Assembly: GCF_027942865.1 (NCBI RefSeq)
Contig: NC_134527.1
Location: 1,748,748-1,812,747, forward strand
DNA length: 64,000 nt
Direction of reading: 5' to 3'
Source of the DNA: Odontesthes bonariensis
Lineage: Eukaryota > Chordata > Actinopteri > Atheriniformes > Atherinopsidae
The notes below the pieces were generated by a model, which made no database searches, was not told where the DNA came from, and worked only from the letters and a program-made list of their open reading frames with translations. This document shows positions 22,197 through 34,385 of this stretch, one piece after another; the stretch's first letter is position 1; the number at the start of each line of letters is the position of its first letter. Both the position numbers and the translations under genes were made by a program.

Positions 22197-23602
22197 TGCA
22201 ACGGCAAAGATTTAAATAGGGGAATTCATTTCGGTAAATTTGGGCGAAACGTACGGCCACGATTAAACAAAATGTGATGGAATAAACATTTTAATTTATG
22301 TTTTGGAATAACACATATTGAAGGAGTAGACTGGCCCAAAATCTAAAAATTGACCACTGCATGAAATCCCTGTTTTTGCCTGCCGTGTCTCGCCTTAAGG
22401 CCTGCAGGATACCGTCCGTGCACTCCTACAGCCGAACTTACACCGTTTTCTGCCGACAGGCTGTCATCTGCCCACCAGTGGATGTGCTTTTTTAAGCCCT
22501 CCAGATCCGTACAAGATGAGGGATTTAGGGAACAGACAGGGGCTTAGAAGATGCTGCCGTTTCACCCTGAGCTTCACCTCTCAGCCTGTTCTGCTCATTA
22601 TAATGAGGAGTTGTTGCATGTTTGTGCTAAAATCAGAATAGTTCAAGTGCAGGTGCTGTTTGGTGGTTAAAAGAAATACTTAACCACTTAACACATGTAT
22701 GTATATAGCTGTATATAAAAAAATGTTTTGTGTGTGTTTTAGCCTTTAAGTAGTTGGTAAATAATGCTGAGATTATTAATTTCACTTTTGCACAAAAAAT
22801 AAATAGAAATTTTGGTATGTTGCAAATTTGCAACACCAGGCATAATGGTCAATAATAAGATAACAACAACACAGTAATATAACAGTGAATAAACAATGTT
22901 TTTTTATTCACCCTTTTTTTTTTACATATTTATTTATATCTTAGGTCCGTAGTGAATATGGACTAACCGGCATTGGGGGAATAAAGATGCTATCTCAGCT
23001 GGTTGATTGAGTCAAATGGTTTGTAGCATATATGCGACAATAGTTGTTAAGGGGTTAAGGAACTTTCAGGAGCTCGTTATTCCCTAAAAACGCAGCAGTT
23101 TATACATCAGGTCTGATTCTTTGTTAGCTGCGCCATCACAGAAATTAAATTTCTCACTTTTACATTCTGGAAATATACATCAATTAAACTGTTTTTATTA
23201 AAAAAATCCCAGAATGGGTGCTGATAAACGGGGCTTTTAGCTCTTTAAATCCCGACTGGACTTTGCCTCCAACAGCAGAAAACTTTGGAGAACATCTGCA
23301 GATCATCGAGTAAATGATGGAAATAGATGAACCGTGTTCATTAAACCGGTGAGAAGACTTAAGATGCTGCATGTGTTCCTCACAGAAGTGTGTGTGGATG
23401 CCTTTTCCTTGCAGCTACGCTGGCTGATGCCTGCAGACGCACACACTGGTGTAGCGTATGTGGGCCGGCGGTGTGATGGTGGATGATCACATCCTCCAAC
23501 TCTGTTCTGAACTGTAAGAAAATGACTTTTTTTCTGTGGAATTTACAAGCCAACCGTCATGAAAGTGTCTGTGATCCTTTCCTTCAGTTTGGTGTTATGA
23601 GC
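22197..23602. other. Intergenic, AT-rich
   Basis: No gene or shared repeat recognised. Confidence 0.4.
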
Positions 23603-24162
23603 AGAGGTGGGTAGTAACCAGTTACATTTACTGGAGTAAGTTTTTGAAAGCATTATACTTCCAGGAGTAGTTTTAAATCTCTATACTTTTTCCTTTTCCT
23701 TGAGTAGATGTGTGCAGCAGAAACTGTCCTCTTACTCCGCTACATTAGGCTACAATGAGCTGGTTACTTTTCTTCTTACCTCTTTGGTATTCTACGCCTC
23801 ATTATTTTTATCCCCCCGCGTACGCCTCATTTTAATGTTTTATTCTGACAGAGAGAGAGAGACTTCCGCCAAAGGCTCTACGACCTGACTGTGTTCCACC
23901 AATCAGACGCAGCCGTGCAGTCTGGTCACGTGACCGTACTCGATCTCAGCGGCGGGACGGGTTAGCTTTAGCATTAGCAGTCGTAGCAAACAAACAAAGA
24001 AACAGATGAAAAATGTCAGAACCAACGGTGGGAAATGAAGACGCAGACGAGGCCTCATACTGAAAGCATGTTTACCTTACAAAGAGTGAGAAACAGCAGC
24101 TACATTATGTGTCTTCTGTGTCAACCAAAACAAACGCACATTTCAGCAGAAACTCAACATAA
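23603..24162 (+). mobile_element. hAT-like fragment with BED-finger remnant
   Basis: Starts cagaggtgggtagtaacc, a common end of teleost hAT elements. Downstream the + strand reads MSEPTVGNEDADEASY, a stop, and, in another frame near 24110, MCLLCQPKQTHISAETQHK. The latter is a CxxC half of a BED zinc finger. Stops and frame changes show decay. It is cut at about 24162 by the next element. Confidence 0.6.
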
Positions 24163-24662
24163 GCTCTAAACTCTGTAAACTTTAGCAACATTTGAAACAT
24201 TTTCAGGCGAGAAAGTAGTCGTTTAGATCCCCAACGTGTTGAAAATCTGACAAAATACCGGCTGTTTACCATTTTGTTCCCACAAATTCGGCGCTACTAA
24301 AGCTAGCCGCAGTGAGCTAACGCACTTCCGGTTATTTTCACAAAATAAAATACCCGTTGCCTTTTATCATAGGGAAAGCCATTACCATACAATTGGTGCT
24401 TTTGTTTTGAAAACAGGAAGTGAACCTACCCTCGTTGTAGCTAGCTTGAAACTGCCGTTTTGACAGGAAATGACGATCGGCGACGTCACGTTACGTTGCA
24501 TCTTGGGTAGTTTGAGTATGAGTAGTAACCTCATGATGCATACCCAACATTTCAGAGAATCTAGTATGCATCCGGGAACTTCTCGCTTACTCAAACTCGC
24601 ATACTAACTCAAAAAGTTAGTAGGAGTAGTAGGAGTAGTAGGCGGTTTCGAACGCAGCCAGT
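24163..24662. mobile_element. GGCTGTGTTCGAAACC family, copy 2 (left end lost)
   Basis: The body 'gctctaaactctgtaaactt ... actcaaaaagttagtaggag' is nearly identical to 3524-3990. The right end gcggtttcgaacgcagcc is present at about 24660. The left terminal repeat and the tactacata array are missing. Confidence 0.8.
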
Positions 24663-26720
24663 GAGAACAATCTGGCAAAGACTGGAGATCATTAAGAAGC
24701 TGCTCTATATGAGTGAAGATTAACAACAGGTGTGTTGGTCCAGACTCCGCCCCTTGACTCCGCCCCTGACTTCCTGGATACCTGCTCAGCCTGCCTGAAA
24801 CTCAGAACTCAACCAAAACACCACAGCCAAGTGCAATCATGGCGAAACGTTGCCTGGTCTTAGTGACATCAGTTTATTCATCAAATAACTTGGCTGGAGT
24901 GCGGAAAAAAGATTATTGTTCGTCTTAAAATGAGCTTTTTGCATGTTGATGTTGACGCTGCATGTGGGAAAGTGGCGCTAAAAGGGTTTGTGGTGCAGTG
25001 CAGTCCGAGTCTAATGGCCCGATTTAATGATCCCCTGCGGTATCATCAGCCCTTTTCACACATGAGATACATACCATCGATGGCTTTATCCTGCACCCTC
25101 ATTGCTGGGTTTTCTAATTGTGGCCTCAGAGTCACATTATCTAATCAGTTCAAAGCACTGAGATGACTTTAAGCGAATTCATGTGCCTTTTAGAGAGAAT
25201 TACTTCCATCTGTAAGGTTCCACCATGAGAATAACTCATTCATAGGGACCGCTGGCTCTATGGTTACGTTCATTTTAATGAACTTTGGCCAGGCAGTTCC
25301 TAACTTCCTCCACTTTAGGACGATGCATCATGCTTTTCCTTTGGGTTTGCACGGCTTGGAGAAAGGATCTTGTATCTTCTTGCAGATCGGTGCCCTGACG
25401 CGTGGCCGTCTCATACGTCTACAGACTGATAACCGAGAGAACGGCGCATTCTTTGACAGGAAGAAAGATAGAATTGTCAAGAACGTAGGAGGAGAATCCG
25501 AATCTTATTCGCTTCCACAAAGCCCAACAATCAGAGTTGGCACCAACAAGTCGTGAGTTTCTTTAAGTCAAGGCGTAAATCTTTCTTATCCAAGGAGAAG
25601 TGGGTATTCAAGCAATTTAATATCCCAACAAGCACACCACACAAGGGTTATTCTGTCTGAAGGTTACGGATTCTGTTACTCGGTTGGTTGTTTTATCTGT
25701 ACAGACGAATTTGGTGAAACGAGAGATGTTGTTTCCCCTTTTCAAGCCTGATGAGCATGAAAAACTTCTTTGTTCATTATGGATCCACAAACATGTTGTG
25801 AAGCTCAGACTTTAACACATTCTTCACTTTAGATCAATCTGGATTCCCACTGATTGTCTTAACATCAGCTTAAAATGAGCTGCTTATCATGGAGGGTCAC
25901 GTACTTAACTCAGAAATGAGCAAGAATATTATTCTTGTTTCATTTGTTCACTGGGTTTTCCTTATTTACTTTCAGTACTTTGGATCACATTCATTTCCAC
26001 TGTTTAATAAACTTCTGAACACCTCTGGGACCAGCCCAAAAGATTCTGCGTGTGATATTTATTCCTCGGAGGAAACAGGACAGCCTGTATTAACTCATTT
26101 GGATATTTTTGCCCACAGAGTAACTGAAGCCAGTCTGTAGGTAAAAAATAAAAATGAAAATCCAAACCCCGCAGAGAAAATTGTGTGGAGATATTCTGTC
26201 TCTGTCATTAGCATTAGTGTCGCTCTGAATGCAGCACATTAGCTACAGGTTTCACTGCACTATAATTAATCCTCTTCACGCTCATCTATAATTCATGGAG
26301 GTGTATTTTCTCCAGGATTTGGAGCCGAGTGAGGGGCTCATTTGAATTTTACGCAGTCTGATGAATGTGAGGTGGATGTGGTGCTGGAGGAGGCTCTGTG
26401 TCTGCAATTAAACTGATTTCACCGTTTAATTCGGTTCTTTAATCTAAATGTTTCCCCACACTGTGTGTCTCTGGGTTATGGGGACAAACTTATTTCTACT
26501 TCTTTCATTTATTCCCTCAGAGGGCAATAAACAAAAAAAAATATTACAAGGTCAACCATAACCCAAAAGAACAAGAACCAGACAGATGATATTAAGATTT
26601 AAAATCTGATTAAAAAGGCTAAAATCCTCAGCTCCAAATCCTTGCAATTTTCCTCCTCATGCATATTCATCCCCAGAAAAGCCCCTTAAATCAGAACCTA
26701 TCGTTTCACATTAATCTGAA
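24663..26720. other. Intergenic, no gene seen
   Basis: Mostly unique-looking. The open frames (24930-25166, 25260-25556, 25889-26140) show no recognisable domain. Confidence 0.4.
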
Positions 26721-26835
26721 GTCTGGAAACTGCTTCACAATATGTTCTATAAATAGAAGTTTTTAATCTGAATGGAACGCAAGCATTTAGGTGGAATTAG
26801 CTGTTTAAACAGAAGAAAGTTTAACAGCGTGGAGT
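26721..26835. repeat. First copy of a local duplication (uninterrupted)
   Basis: gtctggaaactgcttcacaa ... gaagaaagtttaacag is repeated at 26991-27019 plus 27666-27757, where it is split by the TTAA element. Confidence 0.85.
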
Positions 26836-27019
26836 GTTTAAAGAGAACATTTATTAGTATGTTTGATCAGTTTATGAAGTTAATCTTTCATCTTTCACAC
26901 CTCGACCAGCAGTAAAGACCAAAGTTTAATGTTACAGCGAGGAGCACTTCACAAATATTCTTCCAAGACAGAAGATGTGACGGTGAAACTGTCTGGAAAC
27001 TGCGTCACAATATGTTCTC

Positions 27020-27665
27020 TTAACCCTCCTGTTGTCCTGCGGGTCCAAAGTGAGCCACCACCATGTTTAGCTGCAGAAAAAATACCTTAAACTATCTTTT
27101 TCCAACCTGAAATGTTATGACTTTTCCTAAAGGGACCCCATCATTAGAAAAAGTCACACTTTATTTTTGTTTATGTTTCCATGTGGGCTGTACACCACTA
27201 GGGTACAAAGATTGTCTTATGGGTCATTTTTGACCCGTGAAGTATAAAAACATTTAAACACCAGAAAAAAGTTCACTGTTTTTTTCCCTTTCAATATAAT
27301 TTATTCAGAAGTAATTACTTCACATTTATATAACAGCAATAATAAACCTTTATTATGTAAAAGAAAACTGAGAAAACAAGAAAACTGTTGGTCCCACTGA
27401 CAGTTGGTTTGTGGTTAAAAAAAAAAAAAGTGTAATCCTGAAAACTGGTGATTGTCTTTTTGTATTGTGTAACAAAAACTACATGATAAAAAATGTATTG
27501 AGTTGAGTTGAATAGATAAATAACAGGTGGTTTCATCATACAAAATAGATTTTGGATTTAAAATTCAATTAAGTTGCTTTATTTTGGGGCTTTGGTAGGG
27601 CGGGGCATTTCTGACCCGTATGACAAGGGGAGTAAACACAATGTTAAGACCGCACAAAGGGTTAA
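27020..27665. mobile_element. TTAA-flanked piggyBac-like MITE
   Basis: TTAA (27020-27023), then CCCTCCTGTTGTCCTGCGGG at the left and CCGCACAAAGGG followed by TTAA (27662-27665) at the right. Ends beginning CCC and a TTAA target are typical of piggyBac. Near the ends the element has gggtcatttttgacccgt, a motif common in such fish repeats. There is no transposase ORF. Confidence 0.65.
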
Positions 27666-27897
27666 TATAAGTTTATAGATTTGAATGGAACGCAAGCATT
27701 TTGGTGGAATTAGCTGTTTGGTCTTAGAGCTAAACAGAAGAAAGTTTAACAGAATCTTCCCACCAAGACATAAAGGTAACATCAGTTCTGCTGATGCTGT
27801 TTTAGAAACCAAAGTACGGAGCAAATTAGGCTAAATGCACTCAGAATAACACATGTCGACCTCATGGTGGTGTTCAGGAAACAAGCCCAAGGATTAC

Positions 27898-28065
27898 CAA
27901 CATCCATCCATCTTCTAACCCTCCTTAATCCAATTTAGGGTCGCGGGGGGGGCTGGAGCCACTCCCAGCTGTCATTGGACGAGAGGCGGGGGACACCTGG
28001 ACGGGTCGCCAGGCCATCACAGAGACAAACCAGACAAACACTCACTCCTAGGGACAATTTAGAGC
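27898..28065. mobile_element. Interspersed repeat, left part
   Basis: ccatccatcttctaaccctc, later acgggtcgccaggccatcac and cctagggacaatttagag, resemble a very common teleost repeat whose continuation (gtgaacctaacgtgcatgtt) appears only after 29408. It is split by the insertion described next. Confidence 0.6.
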
Positions 28066-28276
28066 AGAGATACTCATTGCGCGGCTCCTCGAGCTTTAAT
28101 TGGCGGCTCGCACTCGCATAGTATTTTTATTAAGTATTAATTAAGGCTTAATGGTGTTTCCCAAAGGGGGAAATGTTAAACCTGGCAACGCAGCCCGCTT
28201 AAACCGCAGAGCACGCTAGCTCCTTTAGCCAGCGCGAGATGAAGGCACAATGGATCAGTTTGTAATAAAAAAAAAG

Positions 28277-28402
28277 GGCAAAAACCAGCACAAAAACCAG
28301 CACAAAAACCAGCACAAAAACCAGCACAAAAACCGGCACAAAAACCAGCAGAAAACCAGCAGAAAAACCGGCACAAAAACCAGCAGAAAACCAGCAGAAA
28401 AA
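28277..28402. repeat. 12-bp minisatellite (CACAAAAACCAG)
   Basis: About ten units of caaaaaccagca, some with cagaaaaccagc variants. It is a multiple of three, so it stays open in several frames. Confidence 0.9.
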
Positions 28403-28430
28403 CCATGCTCATCCTGAATGTCTCACTATA

Positions 28431-29177
28431 GCCCCTTTCACACTGCCGAATAACCCGCGTTTAATTCGCGAATTTAGCGTGTCCGCTGTTGCGTTCACAC
28501 TGCCGACCCGGGCTGCCGCGTCAACTCGACTCATCTTTCGACCCGCGTCGGACCCTAGTCTTTTTGCCGAGCCGAGTTTGATGTGAACGCAATCGACGCG
28601 GGTCGGACGTGGGCGTGGCGTGAGGAGTTTAAAAGACAGAATGGACAGCTGATTCAGAACAACAGCGACAGGTGAGGACAAGTTTTACTCTGTTTTACAT
28701 CAAGTTGGAGACATTTTTTAATATGGCCAACTGGGGAGACAAGGAGGTCCGCGAGCTCCTCAGCCTCCGAGCAGAGGACGTTATTTACCGCCACATTTCG
28801 GGGACGGTGAAAGATGGACCTCTGCTGGAAGGGCTGGCCAGAAAGATGGGAGAGCGCGGTTTCCCACGCACCGTAAAGTAACATCTCCATGAACTGCATA
28901 AACGAGTCCTCAAGGTGTCCCGCCATCGTTTGTTTGAAAAATTAGAAGCAGACAGGTGTATTTAGGCCTACCTCCGACGCATGGCTTGTGCCTACGTCAT
29001 TGTACACGCCCAGCATTTTATGTGTTTCGTGTGACGCTCTGCCACTAGGCCACGCCCCCTGAACTCGGCTTCAGGCGACACGGGTCACCCTGACACACCA
29101 AGCGTTCACATTACTCGACGCGGGTCGAAGGTGCAATTTGGACCCGCTAAAGTAGCGGGTCGCAGTGTGAAAGAGGC
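28431..29177 (+). mobile_element. Harbinger-like element with truncated SANT/Myb ORF
   Basis: Ends GCCCCTTTCACACTGC and GCAGTGTGAAAGAGGC form TIRs of the style common in fish Harbinger elements. Flanking trinucleotides are ATA and TTA, an imperfect 3-bp duplication. Inside, ATG 28723 to stop 28881 encodes 52 aa (MANWGDKEVRELLSLRAEDV ... GERGFPRTVK). This matches the start of the Myb/SANT-like DNA-binding partner protein of Harbinger transposons, cut by an early stop. No nuclease gene is present. Confidence 0.7.
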
Positions 29178-29407
29178 TTATGATTACAACAACAAACTAC
29201 AAATACAACATGAAGAAAGTCGAGGACATGCACGCCAACTTCCGCTCATCCCAGTATTAAGGTAAATGTGGTCTGAATTGAAAATGTATTGGCTGTGTTG
29301 TTTCTTTTTTATATATAGAAATGCATATTTACTAAAGGGGACTTTAGTATGTTGTGGTAAAAGTGTCTCTTCCCTTGATTTTGCTGCCAATGTGTCTCTG
29401 GTGAAAT

Positions 29408-29560
29408 AAATAGTGAGCATCACTGGCTTAGTGCATCCAGTGAACCTAACGTGCATGTTTTTGGGTGGTGAAGGGAAGCCGGAGGACCCGGAGAGAACAT
29501 GCAGACAGAAAGAACCAGCCGGGAATCGAACCTGGAACCCTCCTGCTGCCAACATTTTCG
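29408..29560. mobile_element. Interspersed repeat, right part
   Basis: gtgaacctaacgtgcatgtt, gccggaggacccggagagaa and cgggaatcgaacctggaacc continue the repeat begun at 27898. Confidence 0.6.
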
Positions 29561-30193
29561 GGATACATCACCTAGGAATTTAAACTCGTGTTTAAGTTGA
29601 GGTTTTGTGATGAAATGTAAAAAACAAAAGAAGCTTTTTACACCCCCAACATGCACTCTGTGCTGAAGTGCAGGCTAATAATAGGCTCTTCCTAAACAGT
29701 TGTTTTGTGAACCAAAGCTTTTTTTCCCCTCTACAAGCCCCTAGGAGCAGATCAGAGTCTAATCAACATGGATATTTAAAAGAATAACTCTCCGAAGTGT
29801 TCCAGCATCCTCCTGCTCGGCGTCACGGAGCCGTGAGTCACTCCTCTGAAGGAGCCCAGCAAGGGATGAAAGTGGTATTAGTGCCGGTTAATTCATCCTG
29901 ACAGTTGGAAATGTTAAATCCTGCAGGGGACTCGGCTTAGCGCGTTCACTCTCTGCCTAAGTAGGTTAAACACATACCAGCGCGATCAATCTGCAGACAC
30001 TAAACAAATCAGCGCAGCCGAGCCAAACGCAGGCTGGAAATTTAGAGGTGGAACCATCGTGGAGTCCCGGATAAAGGAAGCTAACCAGCGGTCACTCAGA
30101 GGGAACCAGCTCCAGATGGAGCAGTGATCGCAGCAGTTAGGGCGGCTGCCCGGGACCCTGGGTCAGAAGGATAAAAGCAGGGTGGAACAAATG
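29561..30193. other. Intergenic, nothing recognised
   Basis: No ORF or repeat shared in the window. Confidence 0.4.
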
Positions 30194-30412
30194 TTAAAGG
30201 GACAGTTCTCCTCTTTAAAGGGACAGTTCGCCTCTTCTGACATGAAGCTGTGTAACATCCCATATCAGCAGCATCATTTCTGAACATCTTCTTACCCCCT
30301 GCTGCGTCCTGTGAGCAGAGTTCCAGCCTCGTTTTGGTGCTGATGAAGGTAGTCCGGCTAGTTGGCTGGGGTTTAAAAAATAAAGCCTTTTGCTTCTCAG
30401 AACAATATGCAT

Positions 30413-30659
30413 AAAACATAAAAAAAAGCATAAAAACAAGCAATTTAAAGAGAATAAAAAAATAGAATAAAAAATTAAAACACAGTTAAAAGCAATCAAA
30501 GAAGAGGGGAAAATGAAAAATACAAACTCAACCATAAGCACACGGAAAGAGAAATGTTTTTAACCTGGATTTAAAAGTGCTTCCAGTTGGGGCTGATTTC
30601 AGTTCTGCTGGTAGTTTGTTCCAGTTGTGAGCAGCATAACAGCTAAAAGCTGTATTACA
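30413..30659 (-). mobile_element. L2-like LINE fragment inside the palindrome arm
   Basis: The minus strand carries cagctttta...gctgctcacaactggaac and tccaggttaaaaacatttct as in the L2 copy at 48916. It interrupts the arm between 'cagaacaatatgc' and 'aacagagtaatac'. Confidence 0.7.
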
Positions 30660-30821
30660 ACAGAGTAATACATTTGCATCACAAAATGGTTCTCCAGGAA
30701 AAAGTCAGACCTCACAATCTCTTGGCCCTATTTTCTCTCCCTTCGTATCACTGCCTGCTGTGCAGACCGAGCAGCAAACACCGTAACAGGCGCGGCTGTC
30801 GGCAGCCGGCAGTGATACGAA

Positions 30822-32129
30822 GGGAGAAGAAAAGGAAAGGAAACAAAAGGAAAGGAAAGGAAAGGAAAGACAAGGAAAGGAAAGGAAAGGAAAGGAAAGG
30901 AAACAAAAGGAAAGGAAAGGAAAGGAAAGACAAGGAAAGGAAAGGAAAGGAAAGGAAAGGAAAGGAAAGGAAAGGAAAGGAAAGGAAAGGAAAGGAAAGG
31001 AAACAAAAGGAAAGGAAAGGAAAGGAAAGACAAGGAAAGGAAAGGAAACAAAAGGAAAGGAAAGGAAAGGAAAGGAAAGGAAAGGAAAGGAAAGGAAAGG
31101 AAAGGAAAGGGAAAGAAAGGAAAGGAAAGGAAAGGAAAGGAAAGGGAAAGAAAGGAAAGGAAAGGAAACAAAAGGAAAGCAAAGAAAAGGAAAGGAAAGA
31201 CAAGGAAAGACAAGGAAAGACAAGGAAAGGAAAGGGAAAGAAAGGAAAGGAAAGGAAACAAAAGGAAAGCAAAGAAAAGGAAAGGAAAGACAAGGAAAGG
31301 AAAGGAAACAAAAGGAAAGAAAAGGAAAGGAAAGACAAGGAAAGACAAGGAAAGGAAAGGGAAAGAAAGGAAAGGAAAGGAAAGGAAACAAAAGGAAAGC
31401 AAAGAAAAGGAAAGGAAAGACAAGGAAAGGAAAGGAAAGGAAATGAAAGGAAAGGAAAGGAAAGGAAAGGAAACAAAAGGAAAGCAAAGAAAAGGAAAGG
31501 AAAGACAAGGAACGGAAAGGAAAGGAAAGAAAAGGAAAGGAAACAAAAGGAAAGGAAAGGAAAGGAAAGAAAAGGAAAGGAAACAAAAGGAAAGGAAAGG
31601 AAAGGAAAGGAAAGGAAAGACAAGGAAAGGAAAGGAAAGGAAAGGAAAGGAAAGGAAACAAAAGGAAAGCAAAGAAAAGGAAAGGAAAGACAAGGAAAGA
31701 CAAGGAAAGGAAAGGGAAAGAAAGGAAAGGAAAGGAAAGGAAAGGGAAAGAAAGGAAAGACAAGGAAAGGAAAGGAAAGGAAAGGAAACAAAAGGAAAGC
31801 AAAGAAAAGGAAAGGAAACAAAAGGAAAGGAAAGGAAAGGAAAGGAAAGACAAGGAAAGGAAAGGAAAGGAAAGGAAAGGAAAGGAAAGGAAAGGAAAGG
31901 AAAGGAAAGACAAGGAAAGGAAAGGAAAGGAAAGGAAAGGAAAGGAAAGGAAAGGAAAGGAAACAAAAGGAAAGGAAAGGAAAGGAAAGGAAAGACAAGG
32001 AAAGGAAAGGAAAGGAAAGGAAAGGAAAGGAAAGGAAAGGAAAGGAAAGGAAAGGAAAGAAAAGGAAAGACAAGGAAAGGAAAGGAAAGGAAAGGAAAGG
32101 AAAGGAAAAGAAAGGAAAGGAAAGGAAAT
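30822..32129. repeat. (AAAGG)n purine-strand array, about 1.3 kb
   Basis: Hundreds of AAAGG pentamers with recurring variants acaaaagg, gacaagg, gcaaagaaaagg and gggaaagaaagg. It is almost purely A/G on +. All four long open frames here, on both strands, are by-products of the repeat and are not genes. Confidence 0.98.
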
Positions 32130-32493
32130 ACGCCTGCTGACAGCCGCGCTTGTTTGCTGCTCGGTCTGCACAGCAGGCAGTGATACGAAGGGAGAGATAA
32201 TAGGGCCAAGAGATTGTGAGGTCTGACTTTTTCCTGGAGAACCATTTTGTGATGCAAATGTATTACTCTGTTGAACGCATATTGTTCTGAGAAGCAAAAG
32301 GCTTTATTTTTTAAACCCCAGCCAACTAGCCGGACTACCTTCATCAACACCAAAACGAGGCTGGAACTCTGCTCACAGGACGCAGCAGGGGGTAAGAAGA
32401 TGTTCAGAAATGATGCTGCTGATATGGGATGTTACACAGCTTCATGTCAGAAGAGGCGAACTGTCCCTTTAATGAGGCGAACTGTCCCTTTAA

Positions 32494-34385
32494 GAACACA
32501 GGAAGTCACCTGTAGAGCTTTATTTCACCCTGAGATTCATTCTTCAAACAGACCGTGGTTCCTCACACTTGCTCGAACTCCTGAACATTCATAGCAGCTT
32601 TGCTGTAAATTCTTCTTGAGTAAATTGTGCATATTTTCATATTTCTTGTTCATATTGAGTCCTGCTGCTGTTGCTTAGCTGAGGCCTGATTCTCTCAGTC
32701 TCCCCTGAGGAGTCACGGTGAGATATATGTGATATAAAATGATCTAATCCCAGAGGTTTAATGCCAGTTTGAGTCGAGTTGCAACCTGCTCAGCTGGGCC
32801 TGAACCCTCGGTCGGCCTGTTGGACGGACGGACGGTGGAAGGAAAAGGCCTGCAGCAGCAGCTGCACTGCATTAAATTACAGAGCAAAGCAGCGCAGACA
32901 TTCATGCTGCTGCCTCTTTGTGTTCACGCTCTGGGAGAGCAAGCTGAGCGGAAACTGATCACATCTGATCAGAGCCACATTCAGAACGAGGCCAGCGGTG
33001 CAGAGTCGACTCTGAGGATGTGTGTGGTGGTGGTGTGTGGGGGGGGGGGGCGCTGCACGTTCATGGAGCCATAAACTAATTCCACCCAGTCGTGGTCGCG
33101 GCTCGTCTAAAAATAATAATGCCTCAAATGTTTAGTGTTCAAAGCGGAGGTCAGAATCCGGCTCAACAGCAGCTTTCAGTGATTTCAACGGATTCTGGCT
33201 GCAGTTCGCCGGCCTTTCATTCATATTTTCCTTCGACTTTACAGATGAATTCACAGTATTTTACATTTTTTAATCGAAATATCCATTTTAAACTTCCATC
33301 TTTTAACATGTATCAGGTCTGATGTTGAGAACTGTTTTCTCTAAGATCGCTTCTAAAGGTCAGAGGGCATCAGTGGAGCCCCGGCGGGCCGTCACAACTC
33401 AGTCAAGGCTGAAAATGATATTTGGGGAAAGAAAACTCAGGCCAAAAGCCCAAAGCAACGAGCTGCTCATCATCACCACGAAGATGACTAATTAACAGGG
33501 TAAAAGATGACTAATTAACAGGGTGAAATCAACACATCAGATGCAGACTTCCCTCAGGAAGTTGACTCGTGTGAGGATCCATTCATCCATCTTTCATACC
33601 TGCGTCCTGCCGTCCAACCTTTCAGAGAGATTTATTCCCAGGACACATTCCATTAAAAAGCACCGAAACTTGGTACGATTTTCACCTTAATTTGTTTTTA
33701 TTAAAGTCATTGAACTTGACTAAAATAAAGTTTTCTGTGTCTGTCTGTATTGATTTTCTAAAATCTGGTATCAATAAAGATTATGTCATCCATTTAAGGT
33801 GTGATGCGGCTGTTTTAACCCTTTGATGCGCAACATGGGTAAAAAATGACCCGCATTCATTTCCCAGGTTATTTCATGCTGGCTGAGTTTCTCTTTGTTC
33901 CATCTTTTGAAATCAATTTAATTTATGATTAAATATTCCAAGTATTCTTTAAATATCTTGTTTTTGATCATTTTTACTTTCATACTTTATAAGCAAAAGT
34001 AGTTTTTATATTACTACATCGAAGGCTGAGGGAGTTTGAACAAGGCATCTTTAATATAACCAAAAAGGGTTATAGGCAAGATCCAAAAACAGAAAATGGA
34101 AGAACAAGGCAAATAGGGAAACCATAACTATGACTTTGACGACTACAAGACAAATACAACTACCAGACAAAGACCAGAACGGCAAGACTTACTTTGGAAG
34201 ACTGATTGTAATTAATGAATCCATTTTAATTTATTTTATCAATTGGATGAACTCTAATTTGCCTAAAGATGATTATTTAGTATTTTTGTCTGTCTGATTG
34301 AATGCTTGTGTTAACAAATAAATCAGAAGTTACTCAACAGTTACTCAGTACTTGAGGAGTTTTTTCACTGAGCCCTTTTTTACTC
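32494..34385. other. Intergenic sequence
   Basis: A poly(G) run lies at 33040-33049. A single end resembling TTAA-CCCTTTGATGCGCAACATGG lies at 33816-33840 with 'aaaaaatgacccgc', possibly half of another piggyBac-like MITE. No gene seen. Confidence 0.4.

Larger units (their letters stand above)
28066..29407 (+). mobile_element. Decayed hAT (ZBED/GTF2IRD2-type) remnant, itself interrupted
   Basis: 28254 opens MDQFVIKKK on +, an N-terminus like that of hAT-derived ZBED/GTF2IRD2-type proteins, running into a 12-bp tandem repeat. At 29190-29240 the + strand reads MKKVEDMHANFRSSQY and a stop, a C-terminus of the same style. Everything between was deleted or replaced, and a Harbinger element lies inside (28431-29177). 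The family call is from memory. Confidence 0.5.
30194..32493. mobile_element. Palindromic TTAA element with giant (AAAGG)n centre
   Basis: The left arm (30215-30412, 30660-30800) and right arm (32135-32472) are inverted copies of the family seen whole at 53091-53762. The outermost 21 bp are tandemly doubled at both ends (TTAAAGGGACAGTT occurs at 30194 and 30215, and its complement ends at 32472 and 32493). An L2 tail is inserted in the left arm (30413-30659) and a purine array fills the centre. Confidence 0.8.

Noticed and set aside
30674..32353. Very long open frames on both strands (up to about 540 codons) across the purine array
   Set aside because: Composed of Lys/Glu/Arg/Gly or Phe/Leu/Ser/Pro repeats produced by (AAAGG)n, with no start context, domain or splice signal.
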